64,000 bases of DNA from Membranipora membranacea. Taxonomy: Eukaryota > Bryozoa > Gymnolaemata > Cheilostomatida > Membraniporidae. Positions 1 to 11,100 of this stretch are shown piece by piece. A program made the translations under genes and the position numbers. The DNA lies in contig OU612075.1 in assembly GCA_914767715.1 (NCBI GenBank), forward strand, positions 682,001 to 746,000. The letters run 5' to 3'. The notes under the pieces were generated by a model. That model was not told the origin of the DNA and searched no databases. It worked only from the letters and a program-made list of their open reading frames with translations. Within the stretch, counting starts at the first letter, position 1. Every line of letters starts with the position of its first letter.

Positions 1-222
1 CATCACAATTAACACAACTTGGTAGTTATTGAGATTCACTGCACAGCTCAATCTACCTTTTCCGCTACATTAAGTTAATTTTTTAGAAAACTAGCTCGCT
101 GATAGATTATTCTGCCCCTGACACAGTCTTCTTGAGTAAAGACATTACAGAATCTTTAAAAGAAAATTGATCGATCTAACACCTAGAGATGTTGATGAGA
201 CATAATTAACATTCCAACATAC

Positions 223-1485
223 CGATATAGTCACCATCTTTGTTCCACAGTCTGACAGAGCAGTCATTGGAGGCTGTGATCAGCAGCTTGTGTTCATCTA
301 TAAAATCTAGTTAGTTCATTACCTCCACATGGGCTCGCCATGTTGTAATCACTGAAAAATAAATAAGAGTTTTGTACGTAACTGAGAACAGGGTGCAGTC
401 GATCACTCCACTTTATAAATATTAATAAGACAGCAATTGCTGAGACAAAAATTGTCGTTGATCAAAAGGCTGGAAGAAGCTCAGTTATTGTGTTCCTGGA
501 TTGTCATGCCCATATCTCATTACATAAGGATATAACAAAGTTGACAAAGATAGTTCTATGGGCATAGCTTTCAATACTAGAGGACGGTCATTTTTCAGTC
601 CAAGGTTAGAAGTCTGAGGATGTTTGGCTGTGTTTCCTGCAGTAGTATGGGCACAACTGGAATGCAACTTTGTATTACTTAAAGCACCCTGGCAGTGAAG
701 CCCCTAGGAATATTTTAATATGATTTTACATCATATGATACACATTTTACAGCCATTCAGGTTGACACTTACACTCTGGTGGTTTAGTTTCTTTTTGATT
801 GAGTCCATAGTCTGATACATTCCAGCAGTGTATAAATTCAAAGTTATCTCCACTATATAATACCTGATCTCCACCGTCCAGTACTAGCGTAGTGATCATT
901 ACATTAGAGTGCTTACTCTACATCAAACATAATTTAAGTTTAGGTACCTTTACTTTGATTGAGATTTGCCGTCATTCTCTTTTCATTGAGATTGGATAGG
1001 AGATGGTGAAGTTACAGTGCCTGCCCTTCAACATGCGAGTGTTGCAGGTGTTAGGTTTGAATTTCCCTGCCGGTCAATGACTACTGGGTTTGCTGGTACC
1101 CCAAGGGTGCGCAGAGTGGAATGCCATCGAGAGCAACTCAACGCAGTCAATGCAGTCTCACCCCTTAGATTTTGTTAATAGACAGATTCAGAGAAACACC
1201 GCAGAAATTAGACATTAAAAAGAGACACTCGATCGGAGGTCTAGACCCACATGATTTGTAGCTCTCAAATATGACAACAATACCAATATAGATTCCATCA
1301 AGTTTAACGAAATAAAAGTGACAGCACTTACTCCTTTGAACTTGGCTAGCAGATGTCCATCTTGGAACACATTCCAGAAGTGTATACACCCTCTTGGTCC
1401 TGAGGCTATCAGAGACGCAGCGCCTTTGCTATAAGCTCGAGTTTTCATAAACACCACTTGATTGATAGTCCCATCAATGAACTCC
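223..1485 (-). CDS. WD40-repeat protein gene, partial (three exons, continues off the left edge)
   Basis: Three minus-strand exons chain in phase: about 1485-1332, 917-773 and 306-223. Each carries WD40 signatures: a CIHFWNVFQDG core, a FIHCWNVSDY core and the classic LLITASNDCSVRLWNKDG. Donors are GTAAGT (1331), GTAAGT (772) and GTATGT (222). The first exon ends in phase 0 and the second starts in phase 0; the second ends in phase 1 and the third supplies the missing two bases, so the reading frame is intact here. WD40 blades fold into a beta-propeller that serves as a protein-binding platform. The spacing and 'SGPRGCIHFWN' style recall the WDR49/WDR64 group, but that name is a guess. The acceptor of the first exon is uncertain (an AG at 1486-1487 or a few bases away), and upstream exons were not found before the LTR element at 2,051. 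Confidence 0.6.
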
Positions 1486-2050
1486 CTTCATTGGTCCCAT
1501 CACCATCCACTGTGTGTGAATATAGAAATATTATACCAGCATTCATGCAAAAATAAAATGGCTGAGCTTTTGGATGTTTCTGCAAAAAAAGGGAAGGGTA
1601 TATTTCATAAAAATTTACACAGGTCTTTTGGCAGGGCAAAGCTATTAGTTAAGTAAGGTCCTTGCTTACTCATTGGAGAAGAAGAATCAGCTTTCAGGCA
1701 ATCAATCCAATGTCCAAAAATACTTATACAACATATATAAACATCAACTCAATGATAACAGGAGAAACACACAAAAAGAAACATAGTATACTGTAACAGA
1801 TGGAGGAACACACTGAATATGGGTTCAATCATGGCAATTTTCCTGTATCAATTGTCAATGACCAAAAGGATGGATTCTTGAAGTGAAAGTGCAAAAAGTG
1901 GCAACGCTGAAAATAAAGTAAATGAGAAAAGTGGAAAGTTGCAAAACGGAAGACAACTCATACTTAAAGATCTGCTGTCCTCTTTTCAGAGTTTTGGTGC
2001 TATCCAATGTGGTACGGGAAATATCAAAAGGGTGGAACACCTGGCTGTTA
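1486..2050. other. Spacer, nothing recognised
   Basis: AT-rich sequence with only short random open frames. Upstream exons of the WD40 gene might lie here, but no WD motif or convincing splice pair is visible. Confidence 0.4.
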
Positions 2051-2470
2051 TGTCGGATCGAGAAAGATCACAACAGTTCACTGCTGGCAGAGTTCTTTAT
2101 AATACTGAATGCAGTTTTTCGGCAGTTTGATGATTTTATTACTGAACTACACCCTGGGGCAAATGCCCCAGGCAACTGATAAATTGCAACGCCAAGTTGT
2201 AACTGAATCTTCAGATCAAAAACATTGTTCTTTATACTGACCTGTATAAATAGGTCGTAAAAATAGAAACAGGTGGGATGATGCGTCATTATTTTGATGG
2301 CCAACCTCCGCATTTAGATGGTAATTAAATGTGCAAAAAATGGAAGTAAATGCGGAAGAGTATAACAATTAATCAGATTAAGACCATGGCAACCATGACA
2401 GTGCAATATACAGTGCCTAACTTCATGTAGAGTCATGCACCTAGGCGTGTCACATACAGTGTATGTGACA
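2051..2470 (-). repeat. LTR (3' LTR in element orientation)
   Basis: 420-bp long terminal repeat, apparently identical to 3479-3898. It holds a short perfect hairpin (CCTGGGGC-AAAT-GCCCCAGG near 2151-2170). The polypurine tract of the element abuts its inner edge at about 2471-2490. Confidence 0.85.
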
Positions 2471-3478
2471 CATGCACCCCCCTGGTTGCGATCGTCCTCG
2501 ATCGCTTTAACTGGTTCAAAAAACATTATAGCTTATGTCACACAAGGATAATCATTGCAATATAAAATTTAAAACCTCAAAATCTCCTGAAATACAAACA
2601 AATCAAAAATGTCATGCATAAAAGACGGTCATAACAAAATCATGACATTCCCTTCCAAGGCTGAAGAACCTTAACAACTGCTTCAGGTCCATTAACAAAA
2701 AAAATATATCCCACTTTCCTCTCAACTCTAGATCTAAGAACCTAAGCTTTGCTTAGATTACAGGACAGACGAAGGTATAAAATTCATGAAATATTATAAT
2801 GCTGCTTTCCTGCACAACTATCATTAAAAAATCGGCATCGCAGGAAATTCAAACGATAAATATATAAATTGCATGATCAAGGTTGTGTCGATGGTAATAA
2901 TATCAAATAATTCATTACATCCTAACTAATACAGTGACCATATTATTTTGTGCTGATCCTTGCACTAATACTGCTGCTATATTGAGATCAGTTACCAGTT
3001 GGTTGTAGTCTGCTGTATTCCATAATCTTTTATTCTTAGCGGATCTTAGGTTACGGTTGCCTAATGTTTTTATTGAAGTTTTTCTATTTTTTTGAGTTAC
3101 AGTGTTCACACCACCAGAGTAGTTTGTCTGCTGTTGTAGACTGAGACTGAATAGAACTGGTTGAATAAAATCAGGAAATTGCAGAGGTACCTTGTCAGTT
3201 GGTGAATCATGAGCAGAAGATCAAATGTCATCACTAGTATATCAGCTTCCATATGTTTTGTCTCTACATCATCTAAAAAGTCCGTCTCCATTTCTCCTTA
3301 TAGTAATGTAGACGATGTAGACACATATGGTTCCATTATATTGCTTGCATTTGATCATCTTCTCCAAAGACATTTTCCTCCAAGTCCACAATCTCCATCC
3401 TCTTTCTTGTATATTCAACGCTATCAGTCTCATCATCTGAAGGTGTGAAGTTCTCTCCTCACTCGGTTGGGCACCAAT
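2471..3478 (-). other. Internal region of the LTR element
   Basis: On the minus strand a primer-binding site lies at about 3465-3478. It is followed by a short acidic open stretch (TPSDDETDSVEYTRKRMEIV and onward, about 3450-3340), possibly the remnant of a gag start. Nothing after it resembles pol. The remaining open frames are under 80 codons and unrelated to known domains. Confidence 0.55.
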
Positions 3479-3898
3479 TGTCGGATCGAGAAAGATCACA
3501 ACAGTTCACTGCTGGCAGAGTTCTTTATAATACTGAATGCAGTTTTTCGGCAGTTTGATGATTTTATTACTGAACTACACCCTGGGGCAAATGCCCCAGG
3601 CAACTGATAAATTGCAACGCCAAGTTGTAACTGAATCTTCAGATCAAAAACATTGTTCTTTATACTGACCTGTATAAATAGGTCGTAAAAATAGAAACAG
3701 GTGGGATGATGCGTCATTATTTTGATGGCCAACCTCCGCATTTAGATGGTAATTAAATGTGCAAAAAATGGAAGTAAATGCGGAAGAGTATAACAATTAA
3801 TCAGATTAAGACCATGGCAACCATGACAGTGCAATATACAGTGCCTAACTTCATGTAGAGTCATGCACCTAGGCGTGTCACATACAGTGTATGTGACA
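3479..3898 (-). repeat. LTR (5' LTR in element orientation)
   Basis: 420-bp copy of 2051-2470, abutting the predicted primer-binding site on its inner side and the GTTA target duplicate on its outer side. Confidence 0.85.
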
Positions 3899-4034
3899 GT
3901 TACATGGCTAGGGTTTGGTTTTCAGGCTAACAATATCTAGGGAAACAAACTCGCCATAAATGAGCCGAGAGAGGATAACTCCTGGATAGACAACTCCTGC
4001 AGACTAGCAACTGTCAGGGCGTCAGCCTAGAGAG

Positions 4035-4229
4035 GGTCGTGCTGGTGGCAAAGCCAACCTAGCAGAGCTGTTATATTGAGGGTTGTACTGGTGGCAAAGC
4101 CAACCTAGCAGAGCGGTTATACTGAGTGCCGTACTGGTGGCAAAGCCAACCTAGCAGAGCTTTTATACTGAGCGTCGTACTAGTGGCAAAGCCAACCTAG
4201 CAGAGCTGTTATACTGAGGGTTGTACTCA
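4035..4229. repeat. 46-bp minisatellite, four copies
   Basis: Units built on CTGGTGGCAAAGCCAACCTA recur at exact 46-bp steps (4041, 4087, 4133, 4179) with a few substitutions. The array stops where the left arm of the foldback element begins at 4228. Confidence 0.85.
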
Positions 4230-6021
4230 TAGAGTTATTATATACTCTAGAGTGGACAGTGCAGTGCTCAAAACGTCCTACTTAATTATTGCGAAATCCA
4301 TGACGCGACGCAATCTGGTTGTGCATGGCTAGTGCTTGTATTATATGACTTATAATTGAGAATATAGGTATTGAGCATGGCAATTTATGTTTTAGAGCGC
4401 TTATAGCCATTTTTGCAGAACATTTTTCATGTCACACCATGTGAAACACTTGTAGGTATTTTCACTTGCAGCCATTGGAAAAATTTTTTATGTTTTCCAA
4501 TCAAAATAAGCCAAAACCCCAACCGCAAACACATCATTGTGATGACAAAAAATTACCGGGCTAGCTTGTTTTTTCCACGTTTCTCCCAACCATAAGTTGT
4601 ATTCTGTCTCTTTTACTCATATGTTAGCCATCAAGTGAGTTAATGTTATTTGTTCAGTACATGGTGTACACATAGCTTCTGGAAAAACTGACTGGAGGTT
4701 AAAAGTCGGCCTCTAAGTTCCGCCATTTGCAGAAGCAATTTACATACGGTTCTGACATAAGATTTGGCGTCTAGATATGGCATTTAGAGTTCTAAATTCC
4801 CTCTCTGGTGGTGTCCTCTAGTTTTTGAATTCGCAAAACCATTCAACCATACACAGCAGGTTTTGAAAGCGTATAAATGAATGCATTTCGTTTTTGATAA
4901 GTCGCTGAGTATCAAGTGAATCTTTGAATGGAAAACTCACATACCTATCCAGACTGACTCCAGATTTTACAGAACAAACACTCACTAAGGTGACATTTTA
5001 AGTTGACGGATATTCCTGAATTCTCACCATACTTGAAATAAGGGACCATTTGCTTCAGAGCGGTCGGTTGTTGTGGATGTTTGATACAATTTTCTGGTAT
5101 GCTGATTATGACTATGGTTGTTTGTTTGTGTTGTAAATTAGTTGAGATGGCAACTTCAGCATCATAAAGAATATTTTGTATACACTCCAGTCAAGGCACT
5201 GGCAGTTGACGTATACATGTGTATTTGTTTGCATAGTTTTGAGGGAAGATTGATTAGTGTAGTAGTGTGTAATCTTTTGAAATGACCAGAGTTAGCATTT
5301 CATACAGCTGTGATTCTCCGTCAGAAGTGGATTGATGCTATAAAAATATAAGAGAGGCAGAAAGTGATCTTATGAGCAATGAGGACTGACAGTAACACCA
5401 CATCTGATTTTAGGACCAATCTTAATTGATCTTCTTCGACATAAGAAACAGAAAAACTTATTATAATATCCCCAATAAAGTAATGTTATCTGGAGAGCAA
5501 ATCTGAATCCGGACTTTATGTACACTGTGACTGAAAATGAGGCAAGTGGCATACTTTTACACCTCTGATCACTTGTTCACAGGCTACTTGTACTTCATTT
5601 AATCAAAAATAAAAGACCCACAGAATGTGTAACATATGAGTAAGAGAGACAGGACACAGCTTATATGGCTGGCAAGTGGCAGTAGAAAAAACAAGCTAGC
5701 CCGATAATTTATTTTCATCACAATGATGTGCTTGCGGTTGGAGTTTTGGCTTATTTTGATGGGAAAACATAGAAAAATTTTCCAATGGCTGCAAGTGAAA
5801 ATACCTACAAGTGTTCCACATAGTGGGCCATGAAAATTTTTCAGAAAAACTTAAATTTTCATACCCGATTTCTAAATTCTCAATGATAAATTATATGATA
5901 CAGGCACTAGCCTTGCACAACCAGATTGTGTCGCGTCATGGATTTCGCAATAATTAAGTAGGACAAAAACTGATGCTATTTTTGTACACATTGTCCACTC
6001 TAGAGTATTAGTAACTCTATG
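4228..6021. mobile_element. Foldback-type DNA element with ~400-bp inverted arms
   Basis: The left arm (4228-4626) and the right arm (5630-6021) are inverted copies of each other. The outer ends read CATAGAGTTA and TAACTCTATG. Both arms share the pieces CTCTAGAGTGGACA, TTAATTATTGCGAAATCCATGACGCGACG and a stretch with GCTAGC near 4560/5700. The ~1.0-kb centre (4627-5629) has no long reading frame, so no transposase is carried. The right end abuts codons of a caspase exon at 6022, so insertion or later rearrangement removed the upstream part of that gene. No convincing target-site duplication was found because the left flank is a minisatellite. Confidence 0.7.
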
Positions 6022-6555
6022 GTTATACCTCTGACCTGGAGTTAATATGAGAAGAGCTGGAGAACATCCACAATCTCTGACAGATCCCAGATATCCTGAT
6101 GGTAATACTACCACAACTATAGAATGGGTACCAGGTAAAAATTATTAAAGATTATAATTTAACAATAGCTCAACACAATGTGATTTTGACTGTTACATCA
6201 CTCTCCAAAGTCCAAATTATATCTTTGGCTTAAATAAAATTTTGAAGGTGGGAAGAATATGCCATGCTCCATTTTCTTTACAGAAGCTGATTGTTTACAC
6301 TTTGAAAGGCCAATGTACTGTTGAAATCTTTTTTCAAAAGTAATCTTTTTGATTTCATTGTAGATTTGAAAACCACTGAGGCGGTCGGAAACACTCAGCC
6401 TCAAGTACGGAATTACATACAATGGAGAATCAGGACAGCAGCACTCATTGTAAGTCCTAGCTAGACCTACTCCTAGACCAAGAATAACGCCTGTTCCTAG
6501 AATGAGAACATGGCCTACTCCTAGGCCAAGAGCAGGCCCGGCCCCAAGGCCATGA
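6022..6555 (+). pseudogene. Caspase pseudogene, 3' end only (unit A)
   Basis: Two exon remnants match the last two exons of the intact caspases at 14,246 and 52,640. Remnant 1 (6022-6134) starts inside the p10-end exon at the codons for LYL, carries the shared PGVNMRRAGEHPQSL stretch and keeps the GT donor at 6135. An Arg codon (AGA in both intact copies) has become TGA at 6032-6034. Remnant 2 starts after the TAG acceptor at 6361-6363 with QPQVRNYIQWRIR, the equivalent of the intact NPQSR-YTYIRWN. A one-base frameshift near 6457-6460 separates it from a Pro/Arg-rich tail (ARPTPRPRITPVPR and on) that stops at 6553-6555. Everything encoding the catalytic half is gone, cut off by the foldback element. 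It cannot make an active protease. Confidence 0.8.
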
Positions 6556-7137
6556 ACAGGGCATACCTGATACATTTATTTATTTATCTGGAAACCATAT
6601 GATGAGAGAGTCTCGAGTTATCCCAGCCTCTTATCATAATATATTACGGCTTCTAACTGAGGGAGTTTTGTATAGTGTGTATATACCATTAATCCTCCCT
6701 ATGCTGCTATTACGTTAACCTCAATCACCGCCAGTCATGATGTAGTAAACCTTTCATGATGGTGAGACAGCTTGTATTTGTATATTGTTTTAATTATATA
6801 TGATACATTATTTACTATGATATTATTATATATGTGGAGGCAGCTGATATGAGATATACTTTAGGCAGCAGTTATCCTATTATGTAATCCTACTGCTGTG
6901 TGATTTACTGTAGTTTTCATAGGTCTACAGCTCAACATATTTTTGTACAACACATGGCGGTTTTGATCTGAATAGTGTGTAACGTAATTAATCATATGCT
7001 GCATTTGCCTCCCTGTAGTGTATGCTGTATGTTACCTGTTTTGAATTACCTATGATAATTTTTACTTGCCATTTTATTCCACTTTTGAAATATGATTAAG
7101 TGTATTGAAACATTGAATTGATAATTATTGTTCATTG
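6556..7137. other. Spacer, nothing recognised
   Basis: AT-rich sequence downstream of the unit A caspase remnant. No gene or strong repeat was identified. Confidence 0.4.
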
Positions 7138-7139
7138 TA

Positions 7140-7353
7140 CCCTACAGGTAGAAAAGTTTCACTTGTTTAAAGGGTTCACGGTTTCGCGGAGTTGTCCTCT
7201 CGCGATGTGTTTAAACCATGAATAACAATGTGCAATAACAATGTCACCAAAATTTGCGAGAGAGGACAACTCGCGATTTGTTTCAACCATGAATAGTGGT
7301 CATGAGCAGACAATCGCGAATTTAAAGTCCATGAAACTTTTCTACCTGAAGGG
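7140..7353. mobile_element. TA-flanked MITE (~214 bp)
   Basis: The ends are inverted: CCCTACAGGTAGAAAAGTTTCA on the left and TGAAACTTTTCTACCTGAAGGG on the right, 20 of 22 positions pairing. A TA dinucleotide flanks each side (7138-7139 and 7354-7355), as for Tc1/mariner-type transposition. The interior is itself partly palindromic around GAGTTGTCCTCTCGCGA and TCGCGAGTTGTCCTCTC. No coding capacity. Confidence 0.7.
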
Positions 7354-7355
7354 TA

Positions 7356-8150
7356 TATTGGCAATGATTATGCAAATTAGCATCTAGACATTTGGTTATC
7401 ATTAAATAAAGTGATTTAACCTTTTTTTACTGTAACTATTTCAGATAAGTGATTTCATGAGTCGACAGGCGAAGGTCTACTTGGTTTGTATGTAATGAAT
7501 TCATTAAGAATGATTAATACATTAATTTTTCGAGTTTAATGATGTTGTGAGTTTTGAAGCATTATCCTCCCTCAAGATATATGAAGACAACTACAATATC
7601 GTCTGAATAGGCAATTTTGATCGTTGTTCGACTCATGCATAATTATAGTCTCTAAATCTCTAATTTTGGGGTTAAGCTGGCAGAAGTTATGTCAGCTATA
7701 TAGGTACATAGCATAAATAAACTACTGCAGAACACACAAGACAAAGGTTTGCAGACTTAGGGTTGATGAGACCAAAACTCTTGTATATTACAGTGAGAAC
7801 AAACTCCCGTGTATAACGAGAGTGAACAAAGCTCTTGTATAATATAAATCACTAGGCTCAATTGACACCCCAGGTGTGCTCCGACCTGCTTGCAAACTGA
7901 GAGCAACATGGCGCCGATTATGGCGGCCGCGCCCTTTATTCCTCAGTTATCGGACAGAGATAGACTTGCTATTTTAACCCACATTTCTAACCCACATCTT
8001 TTAATTTAATCCAAGCAAAGTAGTTGAATAAAATACACTAGTCTCAAGTTTTCTAGTAGATTTGCTTTATTTTTCACCTCTGCAAGAAAAAGTTGTATAA
8101 TGGTTTTTCACTTTTAATTTGATGATAACGTTTAAGAACTCAACGGAAAC
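7356..8150. other. Spacer with a GC-rich patch
   Basis: Mostly AT-rich. Around 7,890-7,960 there is a short GC-rich stretch with an ATG (7908) opening a 31-codon frame (MAPIMAAAPFIPQLSDRDRL...). It might be a lost first exon or a CpG-like promoter patch; no donor site or downstream exon supports a gene. Confidence 0.3.
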
Positions 8151-11100
8151 ACATTTAGACATCACTACTGCTTCATATGAGTGTTTTTATTCTCTACGCT
8201 TTACACTGTCTGGCCTCGATGGATACCACAAATGTCTGACATCAAGGAGTTACTTGCTTATGTGTATCATGTATGGTTTTGTGTCAAGTCGTGTCTAATA
8301 TGAAGATGGAGTTGTGTGCACATACTCTGTCATATGATTATTGATACCAGGCTGTTCATGCATTTCAATGAGCCAATCATTGTTGAAAATTCAATATTTT
8401 GACCAATTACACATTGTTTCCTGTAGACAGCTATCCACTTAGCTCATTTTCTAAAACTGAAGATGGACAAATCAGATAAAAAAAACCTGTCAAGGATATT
8501 AGCAAGGAGTATTCCTCCTTGGTATTAGATATGCTTTGACCTTTGAACCGGTCTAGCTAAGAGGTAAGTAGCTCATGATAGACTACTACTTATAGCAAGG
8601 ACTCCTTTGCTTCTAGTAATACTACTCTACTTAGCACCAAGACTATCTATTAATTGACCACTTGGTGACTTTGTCTTATTTATTATGGGCAGATTTCCTT
8701 TTATTGTCTAGGTAGTTATATCCTATATAGATAAGGTATGCAATAGGGAAACTTTTCAATTGGTTCAGTGAGTTAGCCTAATAACCACAGGTCTACTCCA
8801 AAACCTGGGACTGTGGCAATGTTTGAGTCCCCCTCCCCCCCCCCCCCCCCCGCCAACAGGGCAGTCAAACATATATTTGATCTTATATCTGAGTTTTATA
8901 TGTGAGGATATCTGTTTTAGTTGTATATCATATATACCCGCTGTGTGATTGAGGCCTGTTTCTTAGAAGTCAAGGAGATTCAGATCACCAGATACAGCTG
9001 AGTCTGAGATTATCAGAATATCAGCAGAGGATCACAAGGTAATAAATTGATCATAATCACGTAGTATATAGATATAAGTGGTCTGTTGTACCTATACTGT
9101 CTTATCATGTTGTGATACCCTAGAGGATTGAAGTATTCAAAAGAGGAGACAATTTCCTTTTCATACATGATTGAAGTAGTGAAATTTATAACTAGCTGAA
9201 TATTTACACAGCTGTTTTACTTTATAAAAGCTGGCTGACATAGGTGCTAGCTTTAATTTTTGAAATTTTTGCATCTCTATACAGGTGTGTGACTTATATT
9301 ACTAGTCCTTCCTTTATCTCAGCTACATTACAGACTCAACACTCAGAGTGGTGAGATGATGAGGACACTTAGCCACCATTCGGTGATATCTTAAGGCGAC
9401 CTAAAGCTTTTCAATGTAAACAGACCTGAAATCGCGTGATAAAAAGTGTAACAACATAAATACTGTATTAAGTCAGTCATTTATGTTTTATCACTCCGCT
9501 CACCTGTACATATTGTCCATACTGGACAGGTAAGCCTCCAGTCCTATTCTCCAAGAGGTTACAAATATAATTCACCTTTTTTGCAAACTTGAGATATGTT
9601 ATCGTGATGATTCGACTAAAGATGACACAAGACCAATTATCATGAGCTATACTCTAATTTGTTGCTCATTTTCTGTGAACTCTAGCTGATGAATGATGTG
9701 GTCAGCACACAGACCAGAGATGGATTGAGATGCTCAGATCAGGAGTTGTCTGTAGTTTGTATGAAAAAGAGATATTCTGAATCATACAATGAAACGCTGT
9801 CATTGTCATGACATGTAAGAACCAAGTAAGTGATACCTAGATCAAGTATACTTAAAATACTGCTGCCACCCAGGGAAATGTGTGCTATGTGGACTCTGTG
9901 TAGGTCAAAGACAACTAATTGATGATTTGCACAAACTGATGTCAAAATCAGAGTATGAAATCAATGCTCTAGGTGTTGCTGTCATCAAACCCAACTAGCA
10001 AGGCGGTAATTATTTCACTATTTCTGCTAGATCATTAATTGTATATCCTGATTTTAACAGTCAGTTTGTGCAAATTATTTGCCCAGTGGGTGAAACTGCT
10101 CATTTTGTTAGTTTTGAGCTATACAGAATGCGATAAGCACGTATTTCCCTGAGTGGCAGCAGTAGTTAAAGCTCAAGTTATCCAAAATAACGGATGGCCC
10201 GTATTTGGGGTTGCTCTCCTCCACTGATAAGCCGCAATCAGGAGTTCTGAAGCTTATCAGTGGAGGAGAGCAATGCTGAGTACAGGATGACTAGATATAA
10301 CTTGGTCTTAGATATATCATTATTATGTTTATTGTGGTCATATTTAAGTGATGCAGGATTGAAGAAGTTAGTGAGTTATTCTTCACACCCTGACGAGAGT
10401 AATGATGTCTGTTTTCACAGCCGTGGTGTTGGCTACAGACTGGTTGGACTTGCTAGTTGTAACTGTGGCATCATCAATGCAACACATTAATTCAAAGAGC
10501 TGATTATTTGACATCTCAACGGACTTTCTGCGTGTTCACAAATAACTCATATTTATACATAAATGTACATACACGATTAAATGATGCAATGCATTTCATG
10601 AAATCTAGATCAACCTCCACCCATTCAACATCCGTCCATCCATTCTATAACATCTAGAGCTAGGCTCATCAGAGAACTTTTAAACTTGAATATAGTACAT
10701 CATAGTAATATTGAGAGTTACACAACTATTATCATTATTTACCACATTATCACTTTAATTTCAGATGCCTGTATAGTACACTGTAGATATATGACCTTGA
10801 GTGATGAAGCTGTCATATATGGACATCACACAGAAATCGTTAATATGGTACCAGGACTGCTGTGGTCTTTACTAAGGCCAACAGAAAGGTTTGTAAGCAC
10901 TTGTCACATATCAGTCACTATCAACATATACTGACAAGCCTTGTGGGAGATGAGACCCCTTCCCTCTACCACAAACAAGGCTTGTCGATATAAGCTATGT
11001 GACTTTGAAACATAAATTACTTAAACAATTGTCTAATCCAAAATCGCAATAAATATTGTTAATGTGGATATTTTCTGATGATGGGACAGAGCAAAAGCTG

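Larger units (their letters stand above)
2051..3898 (-). mobile_element. Non-autonomous LTR retrotransposon, minus-strand orientation
   Basis: Two 420-bp direct repeats (2051-2470 and 3479-3898) flank about 1.0 kb. Each repeat starts TG and ends CA and appears identical to the other, so the insertion looks recent. The 4 bp GTTA directly before (2047-2050) and after (3899-3902) is a likely target-site duplication. Read on the minus strand, the base after the 3479-3898 LTR is followed by TTGGTGCCCAACC, a typical tRNA primer-binding site. A G-run (AGGGGGGTGCATG) sits just before the other LTR as a polypurine tract. This polarity makes the element minus-strand. The interior holds no reverse transcriptase, integrase or protease, so it would need enzymes from a relative elsewhere. 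Confidence 0.85.

Noticed and set aside
2068-2313. Identical 81-residue minus ORFs in both LTRs
   Set aside because: Identical because the LTRs are identical; no codon-like features, and LTRs are regulatory repeats.
6198-6575. 125-residue minus ORF with a Gly/Leu-rich start (GLGAGPALGLGVG)
   Set aside because: Antisense to the Pro/Arg repeat tail and last exon of the unit A caspase remnant, which explains the glycine richness.
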